Source: Roseomonas sp. KE0001
GTDB taxonomy: Bacteria > Pseudomonadota > Alphaproteobacteria > Acetobacterales > Acetobacteraceae
DNA: 64,000 bases
NCBI RefSeq assembly: GCF_016107285.1
Contig: NZ_RCVQ01000002.1
Span: 372,001-436,000, forward strand
Reading direction: 5' to 3'
Shown here: positions 26,510 to 34,448 of the stretch, piece after piece
Layout: each line of letters begins with the position of its first letter
Position numbering within the stretch: position 1 is the first letter of the stretch
Made by a program: the position numbers and the translations under genes
Notes under the pieces: generated by a model
The model's input: the letters and a program-made list of their open reading frames with translations, nothing else
The model's database searches: none
What the model was told of the DNA's origin: nothing

Positions 26510-27490
26510 ATGGGAGCCGTGACCGCGCGCGACCTGGCGCGGCATCTCGGCGTCTCGCAATCGATGGTGTCGCGGGCCTTCAGCCCCGGCGCCTCGGTGG
26601 CGCCGGCGATGCGCGCCCGCATCCTGCGCGCGGCGGAGGAACTGGGCTACCGCCCCAACGTCATCGCATCCGCCCTGTCGCGGCGCCGCTCCTCGCTGGT
26701 CGGCATCGTCATGGCGGAGCTGACCAACCCCTTCTATCCGGCGGTGCTGGAGCAGTTGAACGCCGCGCTGCGGGAGGCCGGCTTCCAGTCGCTGCTGATC
26801 ACCATCCCGCCGGGCGGCAGCGCCGACGACGCGCTGCCGATGCTGCGGCAGTACCATGTCGACGCGGTGGTGCTGACCTCGGCCAGCCTGTCCTCGGCCA
26901 GCGCCTCGCACTGGCTGGGCGATGGCCGGGCCGCCGTGCTGTTCAACCGCACCGCCATCGGGCCGACGCGGCTCGACAGCGTCGCCTGCGACAATGTCGG
27001 GGGCGGGCGGATGGCGGCCGAGGCGCTGCTGGCCCATGGCTGCCGGAACCCCGCCTTCGTCGCCGGCCGCGCCGACACCTCGACCAGCCACGACCGGGAA
27101 CGGGGCTTCCGCGCCGCCCTGGCCGGGCATGGCCTGACGCCGCTCCGCATCGAGGCCGGCGATTTCAGCTACGAGGCCGGTCATCGCGCGGCCCGGGCGC
27201 TGGGGGGCGCGGACGGTGTCTTCTTCGCCAACGACATCCTGGCGCTCGGCGGGCTGGACGCGCTGCGGCACGAGATGGGCCGGCGTGTCCCGGACGAGGT
27301 CGCGGTGATCGGCTTCGACGACATCCCGATGGGCGCCTGGCCGGCCTACCGCCTGACCACCCTGCGCCAGCCCGTGCCGGAAATGATCGACCGCACCATC
27401 GGCCTGCTGCGCGCGCGCCTGGGCGGCGATGACGCGCCGCCCAGGGCCGAGCGGCTCCCGGCCAGTCTGCTGCGCCGCGGCTCGCTGTGA
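26510..27490 (+). CDS. LacI-family transcriptional regulator 1
   Basis: 326 residues: N-terminal helix-turn-helix (Thr-Ala-Arg-Asp-Leu-Ala-Arg-His-Leu-Gly-Val-Ser-Gln-Ser-Met-Val-Ser-Arg-Ala) with the hinge-helix Tyr-Arg-Pro-Asn-Val-Ile-Ala, then a periplasmic-binding-protein-like effector domain. I use the ATG at 26510 with GGGAG upstream; a GTG at 26459 overlapping the dehydrogenase stop would add 17 Ala/Pro residues made of a 12-bp repeat. Probably binds the paired operator at 25104 and senses a metabolite of the SDR/HpsN-like pathway. Confidence 0.87.
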   Translation: MGAVTARDLARHLGVSQSMVSRAFSPGASVAPAMRARILRAAEELGYRPNVIASALSRRRSSLVGIVMAELTNPFYPAVLEQLNAALREAGFQSLLITIPPGGSADDALPMLRQYHVDAVVLTSASLSSASASHWLGDGRAAVLFNRTAIGPTRLDSVACDNVGGGRMAAEALLAHGCRNPAFVAGRADTSTSHDRERGFRAALAGHGLTPLRIEAGDFSYEAGHRAARALGGADGVFFANDILALGGLDALRHEMGRRVPDEVAVIGFDDIPMGAWPAYRLTTLRQPVPEMIDRTIGLLRARLGGDDAPPRAERLPASLLRRGSL

Positions 27491-27577
27491 CCGGCCGATC
27501 TCCGGGCGGCCCGTTCCTTTCCGCCGATCATCGCCTATGTGTGGGGGCCGCAACCCCAGCCCCAGGCCGCCCGCATC

Positions 27578-28039
27578 ATGAAGCCGCTGCTCGCTGTCCT
27601 CCTCGCCCTGCTGCTGGCCGGGCAACCCGCCCTGGCGCAGAAGCGCGTGGGCGAGGTCAGCACCACCTTCCGCATGGTCGGGCCGAACGACAAGGTCGTG
27701 GTCGAGCGCTATGACGATCCCCGCGTCGCCAATGTCTCCTGCTACGTCTCGCGCGCCGACACGGGCGGATTGTCGGGCTGGGTCGGCCTGGCCGAGGACC
27801 CGTCGCGCTTCAGCATCGCCTGCCGCGCCACCGGCCCGGTGACCCTGCCGGAGAAGCTGCCGCAGACGGAATCCGTCTTCAGCCGCTCCAGCTCGGCGCT
27901 GTTCAAGTCGCTGACGGTGACGCGCATCCTGGATCAGGAGAAGCAGGTGCTGGTCTATCTGGTCACCAGCACGAAGATCATCGACGGCTCGCCGTTCAAC
28001 AGCGTCACCGCCGTGCCGCTCGCGACTCCCGCGCCATGA
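27578..28039 (+). CDS. creA: CreA family periplasmic protein
   Basis: 153 residues. Signal peptide at about 1-21 (Met-Lys-Pro-Leu-Leu then hydrophobic, Ala-Leu-Ala). The mature region has the CreA core: Gly-Glu-Val-Ser-Thr-Thr-Phe, Gly-Pro-Asn-Asp-Lys-Val-Val-Val-Glu, [12 protein letters not shown], Cys-Tyr-Val-Ser-Arg-Ala and Gly-Leu-Ala-Glu-Asp. Two Cys could pair. In E. coli it lies in the creABCD locus, function unknown. The frame is open 39 bp upstream; the ATG at 27578 gives the signal peptide. It is unrelated in function to the LacI units around it. Confidence 0.9.
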   Translation: MKPLLAVLLALLLAGQPALAQKRVGEVSTTFRMVGPNDKVVVERYDDPRVANVSCYVSRADTGGLSGWVGLAEDPSRFSIACRATGPVTLPEKLPQTESVFSRSSSALFKSLTVTRILDQEKQVLVYLVTSTKIIDGSPFNSVTAVPLATPAP

Positions 28040-28254
28040 CCCGCCCGGCGCCCGAGGGGAACCGGAAGGACGGCCGGGGCGGCCTCTCCCGCCTGCGGCC
28101 GGCCGAGCTCCGGGCCTATGACCGTTTCCTCGGGCACGGCTGCCCGCCGCCGTCCACCGCCGTCACCTTCACCCCGACGGCCATCGGCACGCAGGTCGCC
28201 CTGCGCTGCGAATGCGGGCAGGCGGAGGACATCACCGACTACGACAGCTGGTGA
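28036..28254 (+). CDS. small conserved-looking protein with C-terminal Cys pair
   Basis: 72 residues, starting with an ATG that overlaps the creA stop (ATGA). Hydrophilic N-terminus, then Arg-Pro-Ala-Glu-Leu-Arg-Ala-Tyr-Asp-Arg-Phe-Leu and a late Cys-Glu-Cys-Gly-Gln-Ala-Glu-Asp-Ile-Thr-Asp-Tyr-Asp-Ser-Trp tail whose Cys-x-Cys suggests metal or a redox role. No signal peptide. No family recognised. Coupled to creA. Confidence 0.6.
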   Translation: MTRPAPEGNRKDGRGGLSRLRPAELRAYDRFLGHGCPPPSTAVTFTPTAIGTQVALRCECGQAEDITDYDSW

Positions 28255-28263
28255 CATCCCCCT

Positions 28264-28290
28264 CCGCCTCCCCCTTCCTCGGGGGGGCGG
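28264..28290. terminator. convergent hairpin before the GntP gene
   Basis: CCGCCTCCCCC (28264-28274) pairs with GGGGGGGCGG (28281-28290) across TTCCTC. It separates the convergent stops at 28254 and 28301. No U-tract. Confidence 0.5.
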
Positions 28291-28300
28291 CACGGCGGCG

Positions 28301-29683
28301 TCAGAAGGTGCCCAGGGTCGTTCCGAGCAGGATCACGGCGATCAGCGCCAGGACCGGAACCAGCAGGTTCACGACGAAGATGTCGCCATAGGACGATTTG
28401 TGCGTCAGCCCGGTGATGGTCAGCAGCGAGATGACCGCGCCGTTGTGCGGCAGCGAGTCGAAACCGCCGGAGGAGATGGCGGCGACGCGGTGCAGCAGGT
28501 CCGGGCTGATGCCGAGCGCCGCGGCGCGCTCCATGTAGGTGGCGCCCAGCGTGTCGAGCGCGATGGACAGGCCGCCGGAGGCCGAGCCGGTGATGCCGGC
28601 CAGGGCGTTGACGGCGATGGCGAGCGAGATGATCGGCGTCCCGGGCGCGATGCCGACGACGAAGTCGCGCACGACGACGAAGGCCGCCAGGGAGGCGATG
28701 ACGGCGCCGTAGCCCACCTCGCTCGCCGTGTTGAAGATCGGCAGCAGCGAGCCCATCGTGCCCTCGTTCAGCGTCTTCTGCGCGTCGCGCAGGTAGCGCC
28801 GCTGCAGCAGCAGGACGGTCAGGATGGCGCCGACCAGCGCGACGATCAGCGCCCAGGTGCCGATCACCGCGGTGGGCGCGATGTTGCCGTAGATCTGCTG
28901 CGACAGGTAGCCGAGGTCGAGCGAGGGAAAGACGACCAGCGAGAAGAGCGCGTTCAGCCCGATAACGACGACGATCGGCAGCAGCGACAGCGCGAAGCCC
29001 GGCCGCTCGCCGTCCTCGAACTGCGGCAGGTTCTCCTTGTGGTCGCCATAGCCCTCGCCGGCGAGCCTGGCCCGGCGCTGCCGGTGGTGCAGCCAGGCCA
29101 GGCCGCCGAACAGCATGATGGCGGCGGCGATTATGCCGAGGCCGGGGGCTGCGAAGGTGGTGGTGCCGAAGAAGCGCGTCGGGATGGCGTTCTGGATCGC
29201 CGGCGTGCCCGGCAGCGCCGTCATGGTGAAGGTGAAGCTGCCCAGCGCGATGGCGCCGGCGATCAGCCGCTTCGGCACGTCCGCCTCGCGGAACAGCGCC
29301 GCGGCGATCGGGAAGATCGCGAAGGCGACGACGAAGAGCGAGACGCCGCCATAGGTCAGCACGCCGCAGGCCAGCGTCACGGCGGTGATGGCATGCTGCG
29401 CGCCGAGACGGCGGATGATGGTGTGCGCGATGGTGGTGGAGGAGCCGCTATCTGCCATCAGCTTGCCGAAGATGGCGCCGAGCAGAAAGATCGGGAAGAA
29501 CAGCACGACGTAGTTGCCGAGGCTCTTCATGAAGATCTGCGTATAGGTCGCGAGCAGCGGGCCGCCCTGCGCCATCAGCACGGCGAAGGCGGCCATGATG
29601 GGGGCCAGGATCAGGACGTTGGTGCCGCGATAGGCGAAGTACATCAGCCCCGCGAGGGACAGGATGATGGCGAGTGTACCCAA
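28301..29683 (-). CDS. GntP-family permease
   Basis: 460 residues from a TTG at 29683 (no ATG for 14 codons), about 12-14 transmembrane segments. Family marks include the Asp-Ser-Gly-Ser-Ser-Thr-Thr-Ile-Ala-His, Gly-Gly-Val-Ser-Leu-Phe and late Gly-Gly-Phe-Asp-Ser-Leu-Pro-His-Asn-Gly-Ala-Val segments. GntP permeases import gluconate and related sugar acids by proton symport. The neighbouring lambda-crystallin-like dehydrogenase suggests L-gulonate or another aldonate as substrate. A hairpin (29718-29750) lies just upstream. Confidence 0.88.
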   Translation of the reverse strand: MGTLAIILSLAGLMYFAYRGTNVLILAPIMAAFAVLMAQGGPLLATYTQIFMKSLGNYVVLFFPIFLLGAIFGKLMADSGSSTTIAHTIIRRLGAQHAITAVTLACGVLTYGGVSLFVVAFAIFPIAAALFREADVPKRLIAGAIALGSFTFTMTALPGTPAIQNAIPTRFFGTTTFAAPGLGIIAAAIMLFGGLAWLHHRQRRARLAGEGYGDHKENLPQFEDGERPGFALSLLPIVVVIGLNALFSLVVFPSLDLGYLSQQIYGNIAPTAVIGTWALIVALVGAILTVLLLQRRYLRDAQKTLNEGTMGSLLPIFNTASEVGYGAVIASLAAFVVVRDFVVGIAPGTPIISLAIAVNALAGITGSASGGLSIALDTLGATYMERAAALGISPDLLHRVAAISSGGFDSLPHNGAVISLLTITGLTHKSSYGDIFVVNLLVPVLALIAVILLGTTLGTF

Positions 29684-29717
29684 GGGTCGGGCTCCGGGAT
29701 GATCGGTTGCGGGCCGG

Positions 29718-29750
29718 GCCGCGGCCGGGGCGATGGCGCCCGGCCGCGGC
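29718..29750. repeat. strong GC hairpin between permease and dehydrogenase genes
   Basis: GCCGCGGCCGGGGCG and CGCCCGGCCGCGGC pair over 14 bp with a single bulge and a four-base loop. It lies between the minus-strand stop of the dehydrogenase and the GntP start, as intercistronic hairpins that set relative expression often do. Confidence 0.55.
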
Positions 29751-29755
29751 GCCGG

Positions 29756-30703
29756 TCACTTGGGCTGGCCGCGCAGATGCGCGACGAGCGCCATCAGGCG
29801 GCGGTTGCGCCAGTCGGTGCGCTCGCCGAGCCGGTCCTGCGGCAGGCTCTGCCGCAGCTCCCGCTCGGCGCTGGCGATGGCCTGCTGCGACCAGGGCTGC
29901 GGATCGCGGCGCGAAAGGGCGATGTCGTGATAGAGCGGGGCGAGCCGGGCGGAATAGTCGGCGATGCCGCCCGGCGCGTTCAGGTCGATGGTCTCGAAGG
30001 GCCCCATGAAGGCCCAGCGCAGGCCGAGGCCCTGGCTCACCGTGCGGTCGATGTCCACGGCGGAGGCGAGGCCCGCCTCGTAGAGCGCCCAGGCCTCGTT
30101 CAGCAGCGCGCCCTGCAGCCGGTTCAGGATGAAGCCCTCGATCTCGCCCTTCACCTCGATCGGCGCCTGGCCCCAGCCTTCCATGGCGGCGCGCAGCACG
30201 GGCGGGATGGCCGGATCGGTCCAGGGCGCCGGCACCAGCTCCACCAGCGGGATCAGGTGCGGCGGGTTGACCGGATGCGCGATCAGGAAGCGCGCGCGGT
30301 TGGCCAGCCCCTCGGTGAAGGCGGAGGCGGGAATGCCGGAGGAGGAGGAGCCGACGATGGCGTCGGGCCGCATCGCCGCGTCGATCTCGGCGCAGACCGC
30401 CTGCTTCACCGGCACGCGCTCGAGCACGGATTCCTGGATGTAGTCGGCCGGGCCGACCGCCTCGGCGAGGCTCTCCGTCACCGTGATGCGGGCGAAGGCC
30501 GCCTCGACCTCCGGCGCCTGGGCCAGCCCGGCCTCGCGCATCTCCTCCAGCATGGCGCGGATGCGCGCGGGCGCGCGGGCGCGCAGTCCGGCATCGGCGT
30601 CATAGACGCGGACCCGGGCGCCGCCGCGCGCGAAGACCAGCGCCCAGCCGGAGCCGACCAGTCCCGCGCCGATGACGGCGACGGTGTTCAGGACAGGCTG
30701 CAT
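29756..30703 (-). CDS. 3-hydroxyacyl-CoA dehydrogenase-fold enzyme, L-gulonate 3-dehydrogenase-like
   Basis: 315 residues. N-terminal NAD domain with Gly-Ala-Gly-Leu-Val-Gly-Ser-Gly at 12-19. Catalytic His143 in Ala-His-Pro-Val-Asn-Pro-Pro-His, and C-terminal helices with Phe-Ile-Leu-Asn-Arg-Leu-Gln-Gly-Ala-Leu. Pattern and length match lambda-crystallin (CRYL1), an L-gulonate 3-dehydrogenase, and its bacterial homologues, better than fatty-acid HADs. It has no fused second domain. The start is 16 bp inside the 3' end of the LacI gene. With GntP and LacI it forms a small sugar-acid unit. Confidence 0.82.
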   Translation of the reverse strand: MQPVLNTVAVIGAGLVGSGWALVFARGGARVRVYDADAGLRARAPARIRAMLEEMREAGLAQAPEVEAAFARITVTESLAEAVGPADYIQESVLERVPVKQAVCAEIDAAMRPDAIVGSSSSGIPASAFTEGLANRARFLIAHPVNPPHLIPLVELVPAPWTDPAIPPVLRAAMEGWGQAPIEVKGEIEGFILNRLQGALLNEAWALYEAGLASAVDIDRTVSQGLGLRWAFMGPFETIDLNAPGGIADYSARLAPLYHDIALSRRDPQPWSQQAIASAERELRQSLPQDRLGERTDWRNRRLMALVAHLRGQPK

Positions 30704-31767
30704 GCGGTTTCCTTTCTTGCTTCCTGCAACGGGACGGTGCTGCCGCGGACGACCAGCTCGCCGGGCAGGCGCAGCAGCCGGCAGGATGGCGCCTCGCCAC
30801 GGCCGGCGAGCGTGATCCAGTCCAGGGCGGCGGCGATCATGCGCTCCACCGGCTGGCGCAGGCTGGTCAGGTCGTGCGAGGGCCAGGCGGCGATGGGGAT
30901 GTCGTCGAAGCCGGCGATGGCGATGTCGCCCGGCACGGCGAGGCCAAGCTCGTGCCGCGCCACGTCCATCGCGCCGAGCGCCAGGATGTCGGCGGTGCAG
31001 AACAGCGCCTCCGGCCGGTCCGGGCGGGCGAGCAGGCGGCGTGCCGCCTGCTGCCCGGCGGCGTAGGTGAACTCGCCCGCCGCCTCGACCAACGGCGGCG
31101 GCAGGCCGAGTGCGGCGCAGCGGTCGAGAAAGCCCTGGCACCGCTCGGCATTGGTCGAGGCATCCGGCCGCCCGGAGATCAGGCCGAGCCGCCGCGCGCC
31201 GCGCGCCGCCAGATGCCCGGCCACCGCGGCGGCGCCGCCGGAATTGTCGCAGACGGCGGCGAGGCTTCCAGTCTCCAGCCCCGCCGCGCCGGGATGGCGG
31301 TTGAGGAAGATCAGCGGCGTGCCGGCCTCGCGGCAGGCGGCGGCGGCGTCGCTGCTCAGCGTCGTCGCCAGGATCACGGCGCATTCGGGCTGGTAGGAGA
31401 GCAGCAGGCGCAGCGCCTCGCCCATCTCGCCGCCGGCCTCCGCCATCACCAGCATGACATTGTAGCCGGCGCCCTGCAGCGCGGCGGTCAGCGGCGCCAG
31501 GGCGGCGGAGTAGAAGGGGTTCGCCAGGTCCGAGAGCACGACGCCGACGATGCGGGTGCGGCGGGTGATCATGCTGCGCGCCAGGGCGTTGGGCTGGTAG
31601 CCGAGCTGGCTGGCGCGGCCCAGCACCGCCTGGCGGGTGGCATCGGCGATCGCCGCGTCGGCATGAAAGGCGCGCGCCACCGTGGCCACCGACATGCCGA
31701 GGTCGCGGGCCAGATCCTTGATGGTGACGCGGTGGAGGCGCCGCGGCGCGGACACGGTCTCTTCCAT
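30688..31767 (-). CDS. LacI-family transcriptional regulator 2
   Basis: 359 residues. N-terminal helix-turn-helix with Thr-Ile-Lys-Asp-Leu-Ala-Arg-Asp-Leu-Gly-Met-Ser-Val-Ala-Thr-Val-Ala-Arg-Ala, hinge Tyr-Gln-Pro-Asn-Ala-Leu-Ala, then PBP1-like sensor domain. GGAGGAAACCC precedes ATG 31767. First gene of the unit followed by the gulonate-dehydrogenase-like and GntP genes (16-bp overlap with the former). A perfect 16-bp palindrome 35 bp upstream is the likely autoregulatory operator. Confidence 0.9.
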   Translation of the reverse strand: MEETVSAPRRLHRVTIKDLARDLGMSVATVARAFHADAAIADATRQAVLGRASQLGYQPNALARSMITRRTRIVGVVLSDLANPFYSAALAPLTAALQGAGYNVMLVMAEAGGEMGEALRLLLSYQPECAVILATTLSSDAAAACREAGTPLIFLNRHPGAAGLETGSLAAVCDNSGGAAAVAGHLAARGARRLGLISGRPDASTNAERCQGFLDRCAALGLPPPLVEAAGEFTYAAGQQAARRLLARPDRPEALFCTADILALGAMDVARHELGLAVPGDIAIAGFDDIPIAAWPSHDLTSLRQPVERMIAAALDWITLAGRGEAPSCRLLRLPGELVVRGSTVPLQEARKETACSLS

Positions 31768-31802
31768 GGGTTTCCTCCGGCGGCCTGGCGGCCTTGTTCT
31801 CG

Positions 31803-31818
31803 GCGAGAACGTTCTCGC
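31803..31818. promoter_or_regulatory. LacI-type operator of the GntP unit
   Basis: GCGAGAACGTTCTCGC is a perfect 16-bp palindrome with central CG. A second, overlapping dyad GTTCTC-GGC-GAGAAC occupies 31796-31810, giving a doubled site. It lies 36 bp upstream of the LacI 2 start. Confidence 0.72.
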
Positions 31819-31892
31819 TGAAGCCCGTGGCGTCAAGCCGGCCAGGCTCACATGACCGTGAAGTCGCCTGAATGCAGCCCGACCGCGCCGGA

Positions 31893-32678
31893 TCAGCCGG
31901 GGATGGTGCGGCGCAGCTCCGCGGCGGCGGCCAGCAGCGGCGGCAGCAGCCGCTGGCACACGGCCCCGGCCTCGCCACGCGAGGTTCGCTGGCCGATGTT
32001 GATGGCGGCGACGCAGCGCCCGCGCTGGTCGCGCACCGGCACGGCGAGGGAGCGCAGACCCAGCTGCAACTCCTCCTCCACCATGGCGAAGCCCTGCCGG
32101 CGCGCGGCGGCGACGGCGGCGCGGATCTCCTCGCGGCTGGTGCGGGTGTGCTCGGTCAGCGCCGCCGGCGTCAGCCCGGCCAGGAGATGCTCCATCACCC
32201 CCTCGGGCAGCGCGGAGAGCAGGGCGCGGCCGAGCGCCGTGCAATGCGCCGGCAGCCGGCTGCCGACCCCGAGGGAGACCGGCATGATCCGCTGCGCCGC
32301 CGCACGGGCGATGTAGACCACCTCCGCCCCGTCCAGGATCGCCGCCGAGCAGCTCTCGCCGGTCGCCTCCCGCACCGCCTCGAGCTGCGGCATCAGCAGA
32401 TCGGGCAGGGTGGCGCTGGCCAGCCACGCGCCGCCGAGGCGCAGCACGCGCGGCGTGAGGCAGAAGTGCCGCCCGTCCGTCTCGGCATAGCCGAGCTCGG
32501 CCAGCGTCAGCAGGCAGCGGCGGGTGGCGGCGCGGCTGAGGCCGGTGTCGCGCGCCAGCTCGGCGATGCTGGCGCGCGGCCGCCCGGCGAAGGCCTCGAT
32601 CACCCGGAGCCCGCGCGACAGGCCGCCGAGCAGGTCGCGGCTGCCGGGCGCGCGGGGCGGCGGGAAGGCCCGGGTCAC
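31893..32678 (-). CDS. IclR-family regulator (Pca type)
   Basis: 261 residues from a GTG overlapping the LysR stop (GTGA). Winged helix-turn-helix at about 15-75 (Ser-Ile-Ala-Glu-Leu-Ala-Arg-Asp-Thr-Gly-Leu-Ser-Arg-Ala-Ala-Thr-Arg-Arg), then the IclR effector domain with Leu-Gly-Val-Gly-Ser-Arg-Leu-Pro-Ala-His-Cys-Thr-Ala-Leu-Gly-Arg. That last segment is typical of PcaR/PcaU-like regulators of protocatechuate and beta-ketoadipate genes. Co-transcribed with the LysR gene, divergent from pcaHG. Confidence 0.86.
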   Translation of the reverse strand: MTRAFPPPRAPGSRDLLGGLSRGLRVIEAFAGRPRASIAELARDTGLSRAATRRCLLTLAELGYAETDGRHFCLTPRVLRLGGAWLASATLPDLLMPQLEAVREATGESCSAAILDGAEVVYIARAAAQRIMPVSLGVGSRLPAHCTALGRALLSALPEGVMEHLLAGLTPAALTEHTRTSREEIRAAVAAARRQGFAMVEEELQLGLRSLAVPVRDQRGRCVAAINIGQRTSRGEAGAVCQRLLPPLLAAAAELRRTIPG

Positions 32679-33610
32679 GGCGCGGCGTCCGGCGCGGCCT
32701 CGCGCAGGGCGGCGGCCGTGGCCTGCAACTCGCCGCGCAGCCAGGCGTGGCGGGCGTCCTGCTGGTCGCGCCGGTGCCAGGCCATGTAGAGCGGCAGCGC
32801 GCCGAGCCGGCCCCTGGCGGGGGGCAGGGGCACCGGCGCGTGCGCCAGGCCGCGCAGCGCGCCGTGCCGCAGCAGGCCGGGCAGGGTGGCCAGCATGGCG
32901 CTGCCGCGCAGGAAGGCGGCGACGCCATCGAAGCCCGGCACGCGGATGGCGATGTCGCGCTGCAGGCCCTCGGCCTCCAGGCGGCGGTCGAAATCGAGGG
33001 CCTCACCCTCGGGATGCAGCACGGTGATGTGGCGGGCGGCGAGATAGGCCTCGGCCGTCTCGGGGGGGCGCCGCGCGGCGGCGTCGTAGAAGCAGGCGTA
33101 GCGGTCGGTCAGCAGGCGCTTCTGCAGGATGTCGGTGCCGGCGGGCGGGAAGGGCGTGATGATCAGATCGCAGCCCTGCTCGCGCAGCAGGGCCGCGCTG
33201 GGCGCGCCGGAAGGGACCACGCGCAGGCTCAGCCGCGCCACCTGCGCCTCCACCCGGGCGAAGAAGCCGGGCAGCAGCAGGTCGCGCTGGAAGCCGTTGG
33301 CGGCGATGGTGAAGCCGATCCGCGCGCTGGCCGGGGTGAAGACATCCATCCGCACCAGGCCCTGCAGGCCGTCGAGCAGGGCCTGGGCCGGCCCGGCCAG
33401 GCCGCGCGCATAGGGGGTGGCGACGATGCCGCGGCCCGATTTCACGAAGAGCGGATCGCCCAGCAGGCCGCGCAGCCGGATCAGCCCGTGGCTCGCCGCC
33501 GACTGGCTGAGGCCGAGGCGCCCGGCGGCGGTGACGGAGCCTTCCTCCAGCACGGCGAGGAAGAGGCGCAACGCATGGCCATCGAGCGAGAAGGCATCGA
33601 TCCTGCTCAT
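32675..33610 (-). CDS. LysR-family regulator divergent from pcaHG
   Basis: 311 residues using ATG 33610; an in-frame ATG at 33619 would add three residues. N-terminal helix-turn-helix (Ser-Val-Thr-Ala-Ala-Gly-Arg-Leu-Gly-Leu-Ser-Gln-Ser-Ala-Ala-Ser-His-Gly), then a periplasmic-binding-like domain. LysR genes of this position are often PcaQ-like activators of protocatechuate genes. The 110-bp divergent region holds a GCATGAG/CTCATGC-like dyad around 33607-33622. Confidence 0.86.
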   Translation of the reverse strand: MSRIDAFSLDGHALRLFLAVLEEGSVTAAGRLGLSQSAASHGLIRLRGLLGDPLFVKSGRGIVATPYARGLAGPAQALLDGLQGLVRMDVFTPASARIGFTIAANGFQRDLLLPGFFARVEAQVARLSLRVVPSGAPSAALLREQGCDLIITPFPPAGTDILQKRLLTDRYACFYDAAARRPPETAEAYLAARHITVLHPEGEALDFDRRLEAEGLQRDIAIRVPGFDGVAAFLRGSAMLATLPGLLRHGALRGLAHAPVPLPPARGRLGALPLYMAWHRRDQQDARHAWLRGELQATAAALREAAPDAAP

Positions 33611-33720
33611 GCATCGCATGATAAATACCCGGTTTCCTCATGCAAGGCGACGCGGCAGGCTGAGCCCGGAGAAGGCGCCGCCCCCGCCAACACGCCGGCG
33701 CCTCCGCGGGAGGACCATCC

Positions 33721-34446
33721 ATGCCCAGCCTCGGCGACATCATCCGCCGCGACCGCTCGCTGCATCCGCCGCCCCTGACGCCGCAGTACAAGACCAGCGT
33801 GCTGCGCAGCCCGCGCCGCGCCCTGGTCTCGCTGGAGCCCGGCCCGGGCGAGAATGCCGGGCCGGTCTTCCGCGCCGATCTGCTGGCGCCGCTCGACAAC
33901 GACCTGATCCGCAACCACGCCCGCGATGGCGAGGCGGTGGGCGAGCGCATCATCGTCCATGGCAGGGTGCTGGACGAGACCGGCCGGCCGGTGCCGCGCA
34001 CCCTGCTGGAGGTGTGGCAGGCCAATGCCGGCGGCCGCTACCGGCACCACAACGACAGCTACCTCGCGCCGCTCGACCCGAATTTCGGCGGCGCCGGGCG
34101 CTGCATGACGGATGCCGAGGGCAACTACTTCTTCCGCACCATCCGCCCCGGCCCCTATCCCTGGCGCAACAACGGCAACGACTGGCGGCCGGCGCATATC
34201 CACGTCTCGCTCTTCGGCGAGGCCTTCCTGCAGCGCCTGGTGACGCAGCTCTATTTCGAGGGCGACCCGCTGATCCCGCTCTGCCCCATCCTCGGCACCC
34301 TGCCCGACCCGGCGGGGCGCGAGCGGCTGGTGGCGAGGCTCGACATGCAGAACTCCATCCCCTTCGACGCGCTGGCCTATCGCTTCGACATCGTGCTGCG
34401 CGGCCGGCGGCAGACCTTCTTCGAGAACCGGCCGGAGGGCCTCTGA
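33721..34446 (+). CDS. pcaH: protocatechuate 3,4-dioxygenase beta subunit
   Basis: 241 residues. All four ferric ligands are identifiable by spacing: Tyr107 (Arg-Tyr-Arg-His-His-Asn-Asp), Tyr146 (Pro-Gly-Pro-Tyr-Pro-Trp), His159 and His161 (Trp-Arg-Pro-Ala-His-Ile-His). The 39-13-2 residue spacing equals that of the Pseudomonas enzyme. Intradiol cleavage of protocatechuate to beta-carboxy-cis,cis-muconate. GGGAGGACC precedes the ATG. pcaG follows by 2 bp; the other pca genes are not in the window. Confidence 0.96.
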   Translation: MPSLGDIIRRDRSLHPPPLTPQYKTSVLRSPRRALVSLEPGPGENAGPVFRADLLAPLDNDLIRNHARDGEAVGERIIVHGRVLDETGRPVPRTLLEVWQANAGGRYRHHNDSYLAPLDPNFGGAGRCMTDAEGNYFFRTIRPGPYPWRNNGNDWRPAHIHVSLFGEAFLQRLVTQLYFEGDPLIPLCPILGTLPDPAGRERLVARLDMQNSIPFDALAYRFDIVLRGRRQTFFENRPEGL

Positions 34447-34448
34447 CC

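Noticed and set aside
28118-31066. 982-codon open frame antisense to the GntP, dehydrogenase and LacI genes
   Set aside because: Same cause; Arg/Asp/Gln-rich with no domain, while the minus strand encodes clear families.
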